Both the position numbers and the translations under genes were made by a program. From Streptomyces parvus (GTDB taxonomy: Bacteria; Actinomycetota; Actinomycetes; Streptomycetales; Streptomycetaceae): a stretch of 64,000 bases of DNA. Positions within the stretch are counted from its first letter, which is position 1. Every line of letters starts with the position of its first letter. Shown here one piece after another: positions 51,050-59,704 of this stretch. Where the stretch lies: NCBI RefSeq assembly GCF_014648875.1, contig NZ_BMRY01000010.1, positions 307,077 to 371,076 of the forward strand, written 5' to 3'. Under the pieces are notes generated by a model. The model had not been told where the DNA came from. It ran no database searches and saw nothing but the letters and a program-made list of their open reading frames with translations.

Positions 51050-51246
51050 TGGTTCACCGCGTCGGTCAATGGTTCAAGTCGTCGTACAGCGGGGGCAGCG
51101 GTACGGAGTGCGTGGAGGTCGCCGACCTGTTCGCGACCGTGGGAGTACGCGATTCGACGAGGCCCGAGGGTCCTCGCATAGCCGTCGGCCATGCGGCCTG
51201 GGCCGGTTTCGTCGCGCATGTGGGGGCCAAGAACAGCTGCCAGTAG
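51049..51246 (+). CDS. DUF397 small protein
   Basis: A 65-residue protein: WFKSSYSGGSGTECVEVA near the N-terminus, then VRDSTRPEGPRIAVGHAAWAGFV, the complete DUF397 pattern. These proteins are thought to bind and antagonise the cognate XRE regulator. The start overlaps the regulator stop by 1 nt (TGATG), so the pair is translationally coupled. Confidence 0.92.
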   Translation: MVHRVGQWFKSSYSGGSGTECVEVADLFATVGVRDSTRPEGPRIAVGHAAWAGFVAHVGAKNSCQ

Positions 51247-51494
51247 CCTCTGCAGTCGGAAGCGGCTTCTCCGCAGCGCATCAACTGCCTAGCACAGTGG
51301 CCCCAGAGGCTCTGAGGTAGCGAAGGTCGGGCACCAGATGACCCACGCCGTGGACCTTGCAGCAGTACATAACGTGGCGGTCGCCTGCGGGCCTGGACGC
51401 AGCGTCGGCCCATCGCGTTGCCACACCCCTCGGGGCATCAATTCGACAGCTTCCCCTATGATTTCGTCATCATGATCGAATTGGGGGATGAGAT

Positions 51495-51836
51495 ATGACG
51501 GGACACAGCGACGGCTACGCAGCGAGCGGAGCATCGATCAACGGGAGCTCCCACTTGCTGATGGAGCTCGCCGGACTTCTCTATGAAGGGCGTCCCGACG
51601 GTAAGCTGACCGTATTGGCGCGTATGCCACGAACGCACCGAGAGGTCTCGGAGCAGCTCGACTCGTTCGCGCGCTTCAGTAACGACCAGTTCCTGGACAC
51701 GGTTTCACTCCTTGCCGCGCTCTCCACCAAGTTGAAGGCGGCCGGCGGCAACTATGCGAAAGCTGATCAAGCAGCGGAAGTTGCGCTCAAGTCGGTCCTC
51801 GTGTCCGGTCAGTACGTACCTTCCGAGGACAGGTGA
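51495..51836 (+). CDS. WXG100/EsxA-like small helical protein
   Basis: A 113-residue, mostly helical protein without a signal peptide. It ends in SGQYVPSEDR, which contains a YxxxE-type element reminiscent of the C-terminal type VII secretion signal (YxxxD/E). There is no WxG turn, so assignment as WXG100-like rests on size, helicity, the tail and context. GGGGGATGAG precedes the ATG, and a good -10 (TATGAT) is at 51457-51462. It is directly followed by a lysozyme-like protein, with its stop at the next start codon region, so it may be a secretion partner or chaperone. Confidence 0.55.
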   Translation: MTGHSDGYAASGASINGSSHLLMELAGLLYEGRPDGKLTVLARMPRTHREVSEQLDSFARFSNDQFLDTVSLLAALSTKLKAAGGNYAKADQAAEVALKSVLVSGQYVPSEDR

Positions 51837-51841
51837 TCACG

Positions 51842-53224
51842 ATGGCCTATCGCGTCGATGTCGACTTCCTCGAACTCTGCAACCCTCCGCTCATAGAACG
51901 CAACGCACAGGAGTACCGCAGGCTTCACGAGTTGCTGGAGTCGACGGACAGGGCATTCCTCAGGGCTTCGCGCACCGAGTGGGTGAGCGAAGCCAACGAC
52001 CGGTACCGGAAGCGGCTTCGCGAGGCGGAGAGCCTTGCCACTCATCTGTCGGCGGCATTCCGCAAGGCCTGGGCGGCACTCACTGACTACGCCGACGCCG
52101 TCGAGCGGGCGAAGACGCACTTCGCGAAGGGGCTGTCCGCCGAGGCCGGTCTGTCCCGCGTCATGTCGACCGTTGCCAGTCCTGTGACGGAGAAGGCTCA
52201 GCTGGCAGAGCCGTTGAGGCAGTGGGAAGATCTCCGCAAAAGGACCGGCGTCCTCGACTGGCTCGCGGAGATCACTGTTGACGTCGACGAGATCCGGGAG
52301 GAGGCTGAGGGGCACTACAGCACAGCCAAGAACGCGTTCGGCGACGCCCTGCGAATAGAGAGCGAAGCGCGGTCGACGTGTGCGAGGGAGTTGGCCAAAG
52401 CCCGTCGTTCACTCCCTGACTTCCGAGGCGACCTTCCTCACCCGTCCGTCCTGCTGGCGGGGATGCCGGAGTTCCGCCGTGAGGTAAGTGAGGCACAACG
52501 CGATCCCAACGTGGCCTTGACGGGGTCCGGGCCCAAGGTCGACGGCATAGCACCGAACGTCGGCAATGACCGGGTCTCGCCGAAGCTTCAGGACATCCGC
52601 TCACGTCTCGACAGCCTAGGGCCCGCCATCGACCAGAACCGATGGTTGCCGTCCAACTCCGACTCTGAGCGACGGGAATGGATTCGCGCCAATAGCGCGC
52701 ACATCAAGGATGCCGCCGCCTACACCGGCCTGCCGGCGGACATGATCGCGGGTATCGCCTGGCAAGAGGTGCAGGGCGATCCGAAGTGGGTCGACGACGT
52801 GAGCGACAATTACCGTCAGAACCAGCACGAGGTGTGGCCCGAGTTCCAATGGGTGGCGGACAAGGTCGGCCTCACAGGAGATGCGGATCAGACGTCCATG
52901 GGACCGATAGCGATTCAGATTCGCAGGTCGGCAGAGGTCCTCGGATACGACCCGGAAAACATGACCCAGGCACAGCGTGATGAGGTCGAGCGAGCGACTC
53001 AGGATCCGGCCACCAACGTCTATATAGCATCGGAGTACCTCGCACAGTTGAAGGCGGAGAGCTCGTTCGCCGACGTTCCGGCTGACCAGATGACCCCCGC
53101 CCAGTATGAGGAGCTGGCAGCGCGGTACAACGGCGGCCCCGGTTGGAGAACCGACGACGCACAGGCATACGGTCGCGGTTTCGGCTACAACCTCGACGAT
53201 GCCCGGCAGGCTCTCCGTGACTGA
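51842..53224 (+). CDS. Putative type VII-style effector with lysozyme-like C-terminal domain
   Basis: A 460-residue protein with no signal peptide. The N-terminal ~200 residues are long charged helices (RRLHELLESTDRAF, EANDRYRKRLREAESLATHL) like the WXG/LXG regions of secreted effectors. A linker leads to a C-terminal domain (about 270-460) with AAYTGLPADMIAGIAWQEVQG (E309 as candidate catalytic acid) and TSMGPIAIQI (about 350), a layout seen in lytic transglycosylases and goose-type lysozymes. Peptidoglycan is the likely substrate. ATG 51842 is chosen for AGGTGATC upstream; GTG 51833 overlaps the previous stop. The membrane-protein gene downstream overlaps it. Confidence 0.6.
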   Translation: MAYRVDVDFLELCNPPLIERNAQEYRRLHELLESTDRAFLRASRTEWVSEANDRYRKRLREAESLATHLSAAFRKAWAALTDYADAVERAKTHFAKGLSAEAGLSRVMSTVASPVTEKAQLAEPLRQWEDLRKRTGVLDWLAEITVDVDEIREEAEGHYSTAKNAFGDALRIESEARSTCARELAKARRSLPDFRGDLPHPSVLLAGMPEFRREVSEAQRDPNVALTGSGPKVDGIAPNVGNDRVSPKLQDIRSRLDSLGPAIDQNRWLPSNSDSERREWIRANSAHIKDAAAYTGLPADMIAGIAWQEVQGDPKWVDDVSDNYRQNQHEVWPEFQWVADKVGLTGDADQTSMGPIAIQIRRSAEVLGYDPENMTQAQRDEVERATQDPATNVYIASEYLAQLKAESSFADVPADQMTPAQYEELAARYNGGPGWRTDDAQAYGRGFGYNLDDARQALRD

Positions 53225-53549
53225 TCAGGAAACCAAGACGCACCCGCAGAAGCCGCCCACAACAGTGATCGCGACGGCCCTTTGCGGTGCTTTCCTGCTG
53301 GTACTGCACGCTGTCGGAGGCTTCTTCCTGTTGAACGCTGTGCTCACCGAGTCCGAGGGGCCGTGGGACTCCAACGTCACCACCACCGTGCGGCTGATGG
53401 CCGTGCTCAGCGTGGGAACCGAGCTGCTGGCCGGTGGCATCACCGCAGCATTCGTCTCACTCGGCCGACTTCGCCGGTGGTGGTATGCGATACCCGCTGC
53501 GTTGATCCTGGTGTCGATCATCCGCATGGTGTTCGCGCCGGTGCCGTGA
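53217..53549 (+). CDS. Small polytopic membrane protein, candidate immunity protein
   Basis: A 110-residue protein with three predicted helices (TVIATALCGAFLLVLHAVGG, MAVLSVGTELLAGGITAAFV, WWYAIPAALILVSIIRMV). The GTG start lies 8 bp inside the preceding gene, so translation is coupled. Membrane proteins encoded just after a peptidoglycan-active effector often provide self-protection, and I suggest that role here without direct evidence. Confidence 0.6.
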   Translation: MTDQETKTHPQKPPTTVIATALCGAFLLVLHAVGGFFLLNAVLTESEGPWDSNVTTTVRLMAVLSVGTELLAGGITAAFVSLGRLRRWWYAIPAALILVSIIRMVFAPVP

Positions 53550-53589
53550 GGCGGTCTCCCTGTGGCGGGCAGCCGCCACAGAACTCGCC

Positions 53590-54960
53590 CTACCCCTTCA
53601 TCCCCGCCACCTGCCGCGACCGCTCCTGCAGTTCACGCGCCGTCCGGAGCTTGCCGTACGGCGCGATGCGCTTGCGCATCGTCGCGAAGTGCTCGTCGCC
53701 GCGTGCGGAGGACAGACCCACGTAGTCGTCGAGAAAGGTGCCCCACGTGGTGCAGGCCTCCTCGATGTGGCCGAACTCGAATTGCCGTTGGGCCATGACC
53801 GCGTTGGCGTGGAGTCGCCCCTGCCTCTCCTGCTTGGGCTGCACGCGAAGCGAGGTCTTCAACGCTGCGATGGAACCCGGCAGGTCGCGTGTCTCGTAGA
53901 GCACGTGGGCCACGTGGAACTGGTAGGCGGCCTGGTCGTAGCCGCCGATCGACTCCCGCCTCGAATCGGCCCGGGAGAGCGCCGCTTCGGCCTCGCGCAG
54001 CCGCTTGAAGGCCCGGTGGCGGTCTCCGACCATCGAGGAGGCGTGGGCCTGCTGCCCGCGGAGGAAGGCCACCAGGCGCGGCCCGGCATCGGGGGCCGCC
54101 TCAGCGGCGGAGTCGGCGAGCTCCAGGGCTTTGTGGCCGTACCGCAGGTTGGACGCCTGGAGGCTCATGCCGCGCAGCGTGCGGCAGTACGTCACGTGGT
54201 CGGACGCTTCCTGGGCGAGGCGCAAGGCCTTGACGTAGTACTGCTGACCGAGGCCGTGAGCCCGCTCGTACATGGCCATCCAGCCGGTGAGGTAGGTCAG
54301 GTCGGCCGCGGCGGAGAGCATGTCGCGTCGCACCGGACCCGTCGCGGAAGCCCTCAGATACGGCGCGACGGTGTTGACGAGGAACGCGGCGGCCATCGGC
54401 CGAGCGTGTCCGGCGCCGAGCTCGTCCAGGATGTCCGCGATGCGGTCCGTCATCGTACGGACGGTCGCCACCTCGGCCGCACCGATGCGGCCGGTCGGCC
54501 GAACCGAACGCTCCCGTTCCTCGGCGTAGGCCTCACCTGCGAAGAGGGGGACGGTGAGGGCAGCCGAGTACAGGCCTGCTGCGAGCACTCCGCGCCGCGA
54601 GGGGTCCATGTCAGCCCTTCCGAGGTCCAAGAGGGAGTCTGTGGTGTCCGTGGAGTCCACTGCCGGGCCCGGCTTCGGCGAGCGCAGGCCCGCTTCGGCG
54701 TAGGTCACCGGACGGCCGAGCTTTCGTTCGAGTACTTCGACGATCACCGGCCGGACCTGTGCTCGCGGCTGCGTGCCGCTCAGCCAGTGCGAGACGGCGG
54801 ACTGGTCGTACTTCAACGTCATGCCCGCTTCACCAGCCGTGCGATTCACGGCGTTCGCGAGCTGCGTCCTGGACCATCCGGCCTGTTCAAGAAGGTTCTC
54901 AAGGCCTGAGTTGCGGTCGCTCCCAGGTGCCACGGGCACACCAACTCCCCGGAAATTCAT
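53590..54960 (-). CDS. XRE-type regulator with TPR-like C-terminal domain
   Basis: A 456-residue protein. A divergent N-terminal HTH (about 15-75) contains LLEQAGWSRTQLANAVNR and YDQSAVSHWLSGTQPR. A hydrophobic, Ala-rich segment (RGVLAAGLYSAALTVPLF, about 125-142) precedes a long helical TPR-like region. Regulators of this build are frequent in streptomycetes and may sense peptides or act as membrane-associated regulators. It diverges from a DUF6415 gene, with about 100 bp between them. ATG 54960 is used. Confidence 0.8.
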   Translation of the reverse strand: MNFRGVGVPVAPGSDRNSGLENLLEQAGWSRTQLANAVNRTAGEAGMTLKYDQSAVSHWLSGTQPRAQVRPVIVEVLERKLGRPVTYAEAGLRSPKPGPAVDSTDTTDSLLDLGRADMDPSRRGVLAAGLYSAALTVPLFAGEAYAEERERSVRPTGRIGAAEVATVRTMTDRIADILDELGAGHARPMAAAFLVNTVAPYLRASATGPVRRDMLSAAADLTYLTGWMAMYERAHGLGQQYYVKALRLAQEASDHVTYCRTLRGMSLQASNLRYGHKALELADSAAEAAPDAGPRLVAFLRGQQAHASSMVGDRHRAFKRLREAEAALSRADSRRESIGGYDQAAYQFHVAHVLYETRDLPGSIAALKTSLRVQPKQERQGRLHANAVMAQRQFEFGHIEEACTTWGTFLDDYVGLSSARGDEHFATMRKRIAPYGKLRTARELQERSRQVAGMKG

Positions 54961-55064
54961 GGCTTTCACGGTTACGCCTGTCTCCAACGGTACCGGGATG
55001 AGCACGGCGCGCAGTTATCTCTACACAGAACGCGATCAAAAGCGGCCATGAGCGGAGATGCCTG

Positions 55065-55502
55065 GTGACCGACGTAGTGAAGACAAGCAGCGCCTCTGGC
55101 GCAGGCCGCCCGCGTGCGGTGGCGGCCGGCGGGAAGGCGGACGCGGAGCAGGAGGTACGGCGCGTGCTCGCCTTCCGGCTCGGTACGACCACGCGCGCGG
55201 AACTCGACAGCGCGGTGGTCTCCCTCCGCGGACGGGTGAGCGCCCTCGTCGGCCATCCGGCGGCCGGAGCGGAGGGGATGAGCGGGGCCGACCGCGGCTT
55301 CCTCCTGGAGGTCACTCATCTCCTCGACAACCCTCCATCCCCGGAGGCGTTGTCGCACGAGGTCTACTCCCACGTCCGGGCCCTGGCCCGGGTCCTGCGA
55401 AAGCTCGCCGCCGTGAACAGGGTTGGGGGCGCGGGGCCTGCGGGCTCGGCCCGGCCTCCTCTTCCCGTACGGCCGGTTCCCGGTCGAGGCGCGGGGCGAT
55501 GA
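55065..55502 (+). CDS. DUF6415-like protein
   Basis: A 145-residue soluble protein with a disordered basic start, a helical core (LGTTTRAELDSAVVSLRGRVSALVG, EVYSHVRALARVLRKLAAV) and a Pro-rich tail. The core follows the DUF6415 family, which sits beside XRE-TPR regulators in Streptomyces clusters. GTG 55065 has GGAG 7 nt upstream. The stop overlaps the next small ORF (ATGA). Confidence 0.7.
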   Translation: MTDVVKTSSASGAGRPRAVAAGGKADAEQEVRRVLAFRLGTTTRAELDSAVVSLRGRVSALVGHPAAGAEGMSGADRGFLLEVTHLLDNPPSPEALSHEVYSHVRALARVLRKLAAVNRVGGAGPAGSARPPLPVRPVPGRGAGR

Positions 55503-55588
55503 GCGAACGGGCCCGGCAGATCGCGTACGTCGTCTGCCTTGCCGCCATCGGCTCGTCGATCGTTGCGGCGGTGTGGTCGGGCAGGTAG
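55499..55588 (+). CDS. 29-residue single-pass membrane peptide
   Basis: MSERARQIAYVVCLAAIGSS continues as one transmembrane helix and ends VWSGR. The ATG overlaps the DUF6415 stop, which supports translation. A near-identical N-terminus (MSERARRIA) occurs at 60841. A hairpin terminator follows 3 bp after the stop. Confidence 0.6.
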   Translation: MSERARQIAYVVCLAAIGSSIVAAVWSGR

Positions 55589-55591
55589 CCG

Positions 55592-55618
55592 GGGGCGCTC
55601 CTCGACTCACAGCGCCCC
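55592..55618 (+). terminator. Hairpin after the DUF6415 operon
   Basis: The perfect 8-bp arms GGGGCGCT and AGCGCCCC enclose an 11-nt loop. Confidence 0.7.
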
Positions 55619-55764
55619 TGCCCGGCACGCACGTTCAGCCCCGGGTTCACCCCACAGACCCCCGCCCGGCTGTCTCCATGGACGGTCGGCAGCCGGGCGG
55701 GTGCAGGAGCACGACGGTGCGGAGACCGAATCTCCGCGACATCAGCACCGGAAGGAACTTTCCC

Positions 55765-56007
55765 ATGGACGGGAACCTCTACGCCCTGTCGGCCCCCACG
55801 GCCGACGCCTTCGCCGACTTCTGCGGCGGCAACGCGGGCGGCCCCCACGAGACCTGCGTGAGCCTCGCCGCGATTCCCGGCACGGATGCCTCCTTCGCCA
55901 TCCGCGACAGCAAGCCCGAGGGCGTCGGCAAGGAGCTGCGCTTCACCGGGAGCGAGCTCGACGACTTCGCCACCGGGTGGGTCAGGACCCGGGGCCTGAG
56001 CCTCTAG
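55765..56007 (+). CDS. DUF397-like small protein
   Basis: An 80-residue protein. The second half (FAIRDSKPEGVGKELRFTGSELDDFATGW) is the DUF397 core, while the usual N-terminal W..SSYS motif is replaced by YALSAPTADAFADFCGG. It belongs to the same cluster type as the XRE-TPR regulator. GGAAGGAAC precedes the ATG. Confidence 0.8.
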   Translation: MDGNLYALSAPTADAFADFCGGNAGGPHETCVSLAAIPGTDASFAIRDSKPEGVGKELRFTGSELDDFATGWVRTRGLSL

Positions 56008-56043
56008 TCTGGCTCCCTTCCTGAGCGCGAAGCACCACGTAAA

Positions 56044-56074
56044 GGGCCGGACCGGACATGCTCCGGGCCGGCCC
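56044..56074 (+). terminator. Hairpin after the DUF397-like gene
   Basis: 13-nt arms GGGCCGGACCGGA and TCCGGGCCGGCCC pair with one mismatch around a 5-nt loop, 36 bp after the stop. Confidence 0.75.
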
Positions 56075-56097
56075 GTCTCCCCTAATGAAGGGCGCAG

Positions 56098-56547
56098 ATG
56101 ACCTGGTCAGGACACTGGCACGGATACGGTCCGTGGACCGGCAGCAGGGACGCGTACGGCCAGGAGGCCCTACGCCGTCCGGGTGCGGAACTGAACTCCG
56201 AACAGACCCGCGCGTTCGTCGCCTCGACGCTGCCGCCCCTCATGACCGGGCACTGGCTCCTGCGGCAGAACCAGACCGCGGTGGAGCGCACCTGGACCCG
56301 TGCGGTGGGCGCCGTCACCTGGCTGCAGAGCACGTACGAGGCGAATCCGCCCGCCGACAGGGACGACGGCGGGCGCGCCCACATCACCCTCGAACAGAAG
56401 ATCGCGTACGCGATGGACGCTCTCCCCCGAGGCGTCGACGTCTGCTGGGTCCACTACACGAAGTCCCAGAGCCTGATCTCCTTCTCGGTGGTCTGCTGCC
56501 TCAACCACCACCATCCCGGCCTTCCTTGCCCCCTTCCGCCCGCCTGA
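56098..56547 (+). CDS. Hypothetical protein, Trp/His-rich N-terminus
   Basis: A 149-residue protein beginning MTWSGHWHGYGPWTG. It has a helical middle (LTLEQKIAYAMDAL-like) and a C-terminus with adjacent cysteines (VVCCLNHHHPG). No signal peptide or membrane helix is visible, and I do not recognise a family. GAAGGGCG lies about 8 nt before the ATG, which supports expression. The Cys/His pattern could bind metal. Confidence 0.55.
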   Translation: MTWSGHWHGYGPWTGSRDAYGQEALRRPGAELNSEQTRAFVASTLPPLMTGHWLLRQNQTAVERTWTRAVGAVTWLQSTYEANPPADRDDGGRAHITLEQKIAYAMDALPRGVDVCWVHYTKSQSLISFSVVCCLNHHHPGLPCPLPPA

Positions 56548-56597
56548 CCGGGGAACATCAGGTCTTGGCCCGATGGTGGTTGTGGCAGGGTGCTCGC

Positions 56598-57224
56598 ATG
56601 TCCAACCCCATCGGGTACCCGGTCTTCCGTACGACGGACCCGGTACAGGCCCTGCGCGTGGCACGTCAGCTTGTGGCCGTGGGCGACGAGCGGTACGCGC
56701 AGGCCACGCAGGTGTCGGTGGACGTCGAACTGCGCACCGTCCCGGAAGTGCTGCGGATACGCGAAGCGCTGCCGGATGCCTGGTTCCGGAAGGAGGATGT
56801 CGAGGACTGGACGCGGGACCCTGCCGATCCGACGGGTTTGCACGTCGGTGTCCACGCGCCCGGGCTCTCCAGTGATCCGCGCTTCCTCTCATCCCATCTG
56901 CCGCTGTGGGCGTCGATGCTCGACCAGCCCCTCGGCAGCATCGAGGAAGAGTTCGCCGCCTTGGTCGGACCGAACATCGGCGAGATCTACTGGTCCAGCC
57001 TGGAATGGCCCGACGTACCGGATCGCGAGATCTACCGCGAAGCCAACAACGCCCGGGTTTCGCTGCTGCTCAACTCCCGCAGCCTGGAATTCGACGAGCG
57101 CTCCGGCGACCACACCGTGCTCGTCCATGTACGCCGCTCGCATCACGACGGGTCGGACCTGCGGCACGCCTCCTGGCTGGCGGAGCAGATCGGCCAGGCC
57201 GTCATCGGCCCATCGCAGGAATAG
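56598..57224 (+). CDS. Hypothetical soluble protein
   Basis: A 208-residue acidic protein without recognised motifs. It has RVARQLVAVGDERYAQATQVSVDVELRT early and SLEFDERSGDHTVLVHVRRSHHDGS near the end, a mixed alpha/beta pattern. A weak GGCAGGG lies upstream of the ATG. It starts 50 bp after the preceding gene and may be co-transcribed with it. Confidence 0.6.
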   Translation: MSNPIGYPVFRTTDPVQALRVARQLVAVGDERYAQATQVSVDVELRTVPEVLRIREALPDAWFRKEDVEDWTRDPADPTGLHVGVHAPGLSSDPRFLSSHLPLWASMLDQPLGSIEEEFAALVGPNIGEIYWSSLEWPDVPDREIYREANNARVSLLLNSRSLEFDERSGDHTVLVHVRRSHHDGSDLRHASWLAEQIGQAVIGPSQE

Positions 57225-57320
57225 CCCGGATCAGGTCCCGATTAGTCTGCCCTCGCCCGGCCGCACAGGACCCCACCCACGCTGCGGGCTGTCACGACGC
57301 CAGGGTCGCCTGATGCTGCA

Positions 57321-58910
57321 CTAGCTCTTCTGCAAGGTGCGGGTGACACCCGCGATGACGGCAGTCGTGAGCACCCACCCGAAGGCGACCAGGAGGTAGG
57401 CCAGCCACTGGAGGCTGCCGGTCGACCAGTACCAGGCCGTGCGCTGGCCCAGGCCGCCGATGGGGATCAAGAGGTCAAGCGTGTAGACGAGGGGCTGGAA
57501 CGGGGTGCCTTCGTCTCGTTTGACCGGGGTGGGGGTGTGCGTGCCGAAGGACAGCGTGCCCAGCAAGGTCAGCGCGAGGAGCCAGACGCCCGCCAGCCAC
57601 GGGCGGTAGCCGTAACCCACGGTCATGTCGAGCAGGTGGCCCCACACACGGGCGGCCGGGTGCAGGGTCCGCCGCCGGTGTCTCTGTCTGGCCAGGAGGA
57701 TGCGACGGGCGTCGTCGTCGTGGCCGGCCTTCCGGTACCAGCCGGCCAACTGCTCGTAGGGCTGGGGGCTGTAGCCCGGGCTGCGTCGTATCCATGCCAC
57801 GCGTCGGGACACGGAGTCCTGCTGCCCCACCGCCTCCCGCCGCTCGCCCGCCTCGTCCACCTTGATGGAGCCGTAGACGAAGCCATCCAGCTCCACCACG
57901 TCCGGCCAGCTGTGGTTGTTGTCGTGGAGGTAGGACACCTGCGCGCCCCGCAGGTCCACGGTTCCGGACGGGTGCCGGGCGAGGGTGAAGTCGAAGTCGA
58001 CCGCCTGCATCAGCATGCCGGCCAAGGCCGGGCCGCCGCCGTCGGGCGGCCCGTTCAGAACGGCTCCTTCGAACGTCAGGCTGTCCGAGACCCGGGCACC
58101 CCGCAGCCTTACGGTGCCGTTCGCCGTGAAGCCCCCGGAGAGATTGAGCGTCGACGCCGCTACGTCGTCCAGGGCCAGGGCCACACCACCCGGGCCGGGG
58201 CGCCCCAAAGGAACGGGACGCTCCAGAAGTGCGCCTTGCAGGAACAGTCCACCCGGCAGATTCGCTCCCCGGAGGCGTATCCCGCCCCGCGCGGTGAACC
58301 CGTGCATGCAGAAGATGCCGCCTCCCATGCCAAGACCGTCCGCGATCACGGCCCAGCCCTCGGACACGCACACCCGTGTGCCGTTCAGCAGCAACTCGCC
58401 TGTCACGGAGGCGTTCAGAAGGTTCAGGCATCCCGCTACGAGCGACCGGGACAGATCGAGATGCCCCTCGACACGCACCAGACCGGCATCGAGGCCGGGC
58501 AGTCGGCTGTCCGTGATGCGGATCGTCCGGGTCGACGCCCCATGGAGGTTCGGCGGATCCTCGAACCAGCACTCCTCGATCCGGAGAGCCTGACCCAGCT
58601 GTGCGTCCGAGAGGTCCAGACAGCCGCTGATCCGTGCGCCGGCGAGCCTGAGGCCGGCCATGTCGCCCGGCTGTGCGGGGTTGGCACCTTGCATCAGCGC
58701 CACGATCACGGCTGCCCGAACCGTACGGCCCGAGCCCCACTGCCCGCCCTCGGCGACACCGTCGTCCCCCGGCACACCCGTACGAAAGTCCACAGGGCGT
58801 CCTTCGGGAAACGCGTCCCAAAGCTCACGCTCCGGTGGAGTCATCTCGTCGTAGGAGAGCACCGGTTCAGGGTAGTGATCTTCCTCCCGGCTCGCATTCG
58901 ATCGCAGCAT
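57321..58910 (-). CDS. Large pentapeptide-like repeat membrane protein
   Basis: A 529-residue protein. Residues about 70-330 form many degenerate A(D/N)LxG-type repeats (LRLAGARISGCLDLSDAQLG, IRLRGANLPGGLFLQGALL), predicting a right-handed beta-helix as in pentapeptide-repeat proteins. A basic segment (about 370-420) and two or three C-terminal transmembrane helices follow (LAGVWLLALTLLGTLSF, WLAYLLVAFGWVLTTAVIAG). Streptomyces homologues are often annotated vaguely as membrane or oxidoreductase proteins; I see no cofactor site. The ATG at 58910 overlaps the XRE gene by 44 bp; ATG 58844 is possible. Confidence 0.7.
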   Translation of the reverse strand: MLRSNASREEDHYPEPVLSYDEMTPPERELWDAFPEGRPVDFRTGVPGDDGVAEGGQWGSGRTVRAAVIVALMQGANPAQPGDMAGLRLAGARISGCLDLSDAQLGQALRIEECWFEDPPNLHGASTRTIRITDSRLPGLDAGLVRVEGHLDLSRSLVAGCLNLLNASVTGELLLNGTRVCVSEGWAVIADGLGMGGGIFCMHGFTARGGIRLRGANLPGGLFLQGALLERPVPLGRPGPGGVALALDDVAASTLNLSGGFTANGTVRLRGARVSDSLTFEGAVLNGPPDGGGPALAGMLMQAVDFDFTLARHPSGTVDLRGAQVSYLHDNNHSWPDVVELDGFVYGSIKVDEAGERREAVGQQDSVSRRVAWIRRSPGYSPQPYEQLAGWYRKAGHDDDARRILLARQRHRRRTLHPAARVWGHLLDMTVGYGYRPWLAGVWLLALTLLGTLSFGTHTPTPVKRDEGTPFQPLVYTLDLLIPIGGLGQRTAWYWSTGSLQWLAYLLVAFGWVLTTAVIAGVTRTLQKS

Positions 58911-59160
58911 CCTCGGCGCTCTCGGCGCCCCCGGCCCCCACGACGCCCTCGGCGTCCTCCGACTCCCAGCGGAGCAGGTCGCCCGGCTGGCACGTCAGTA
59001 CCTCGCAGAGTGCGGCGAGCGTCGAGAAGCGCACCGCCTTCGCGCGGCCGTTCTTGAGTACCGCGAGGTTGGCGGGGGTGATCCCCACGCGGTCCGCGAG
59101 TTCGCCCACGGACATCTTCCGCCGGGCCAGCATCACGTCGATGTCGACGACGATCGGCAT
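58867..59160 (-). CDS. Cro/CI-type small XRE regulator
   Basis: A 97-residue protein. The HTH (about 5-65) is VMLARRKMSVGELADRVGITPANLAVLKNGRAKAVR, and the C-terminal 25 residues are a flexible acidic tail. It shares the A of TGATG with the upstream DUF2975 gene. DUF2975/XRE pairs are a widely conserved two-gene unit. The palindrome at 59687 is the likely autoregulatory operator. Confidence 0.85.
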   Translation of the reverse strand: MPIVVDIDVMLARRKMSVGELADRVGITPANLAVLKNGRAKAVRFSTLAALCEVLTCQPGDLLRWESEDAEGVVGAGGAESAEDAAIECEPGGRSLP

Positions 59161-59651
59161 CAGATCACCTCGTCCAACTCGGCCTGCATCTCAGCTGCTT
59201 CGACGTCACGGGCGACGGCCTGGGCGAGCAGCGTCCGCAGGACGAGCACGATGAGCGCGACCCCCAGGATGGCCAGGCCCACCCCGCCCATGATGAGGGT
59301 GACGCCTGGATCGTCCCGCTGGCCGGGTGCGTTCAGGGCCGTGACCGCGAACCAGACGAGAGCGGCTGCGACGATCGCGCCGATGATGGCGTCCACGTAC
59401 CGGAAGGCGGCGTGGGAGAACACGGTGCCGCGCCGCACCATCGTCACCAGCCGCCAGACGCAGGCCATGGCGACCTGGGCCGTCCCGATGCCCAGGATCG
59501 TGATCACGCGCAGCGGGGTGAGCGGCAGGGACCCGTCCTCCGGGTCGTTCCCGCTGATCAGCGCCCACAGCATCAGAGCCTGTACGAACACGGTGCCGGC
59601 GAGCACCACCACGAGCACGGCGCGGAGCGCCCGCACGGTCAGCTTTCCCAT
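59160..59651 (-). CDS. DUF2975 membrane protein
   Basis: A 163-residue protein with four predicted helices (LRAVLVVVLAGTVFVQALMLW, VITILGIGTAQVAMACVW, YVDAIIGAIVAAALVWFAV, GGVGLAILGVALIVLVL), matching DUF2975. Partnered with the small XRE regulator, it may sense membrane or envelope state. ATG 59651 has GAGGG 6-7 nt upstream; an ATG at 59669 is less likely. Confidence 0.87.
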   Translation of the reverse strand: MGKLTVRALRAVLVVVLAGTVFVQALMLWALISGNDPEDGSLPLTPLRVITILGIGTAQVAMACVWRLVTMVRRGTVFSHAAFRYVDAIIGAIVAAALVWFAVTALNAPGQRDDPGVTLIMGGVGLAILGVALIVLVLRTLLAQAVARDVEAAEMQAELDEVI

Positions 59652-59686
59652 GACCCATCCCTCTTCCATCGATCCACGATGGGAAT

Positions 59687-59703
59687 CTATCGAATTTCGA
59701 TAG
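59687..59703. promoter_or_regulatory. 17-bp perfect palindrome, XRE operator candidate
   Basis: CTATCGAATTTCGATAG is a perfect inverted repeat about one central base, 36 bp upstream of the DUF2975 start. Its position suits an operator over the promoter of the DUF2975-XRE pair. Confidence 0.75.
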
Positions 59704-59704
59704 G

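Noticed and set aside
51833..51841. GTG 51833 as the start of the lysozyme-like protein
   Set aside because: It would overlap the upstream stop by 4 nt, but AGGTGATC is well placed for ATG 51842; both remain possible and differ by only three residues.
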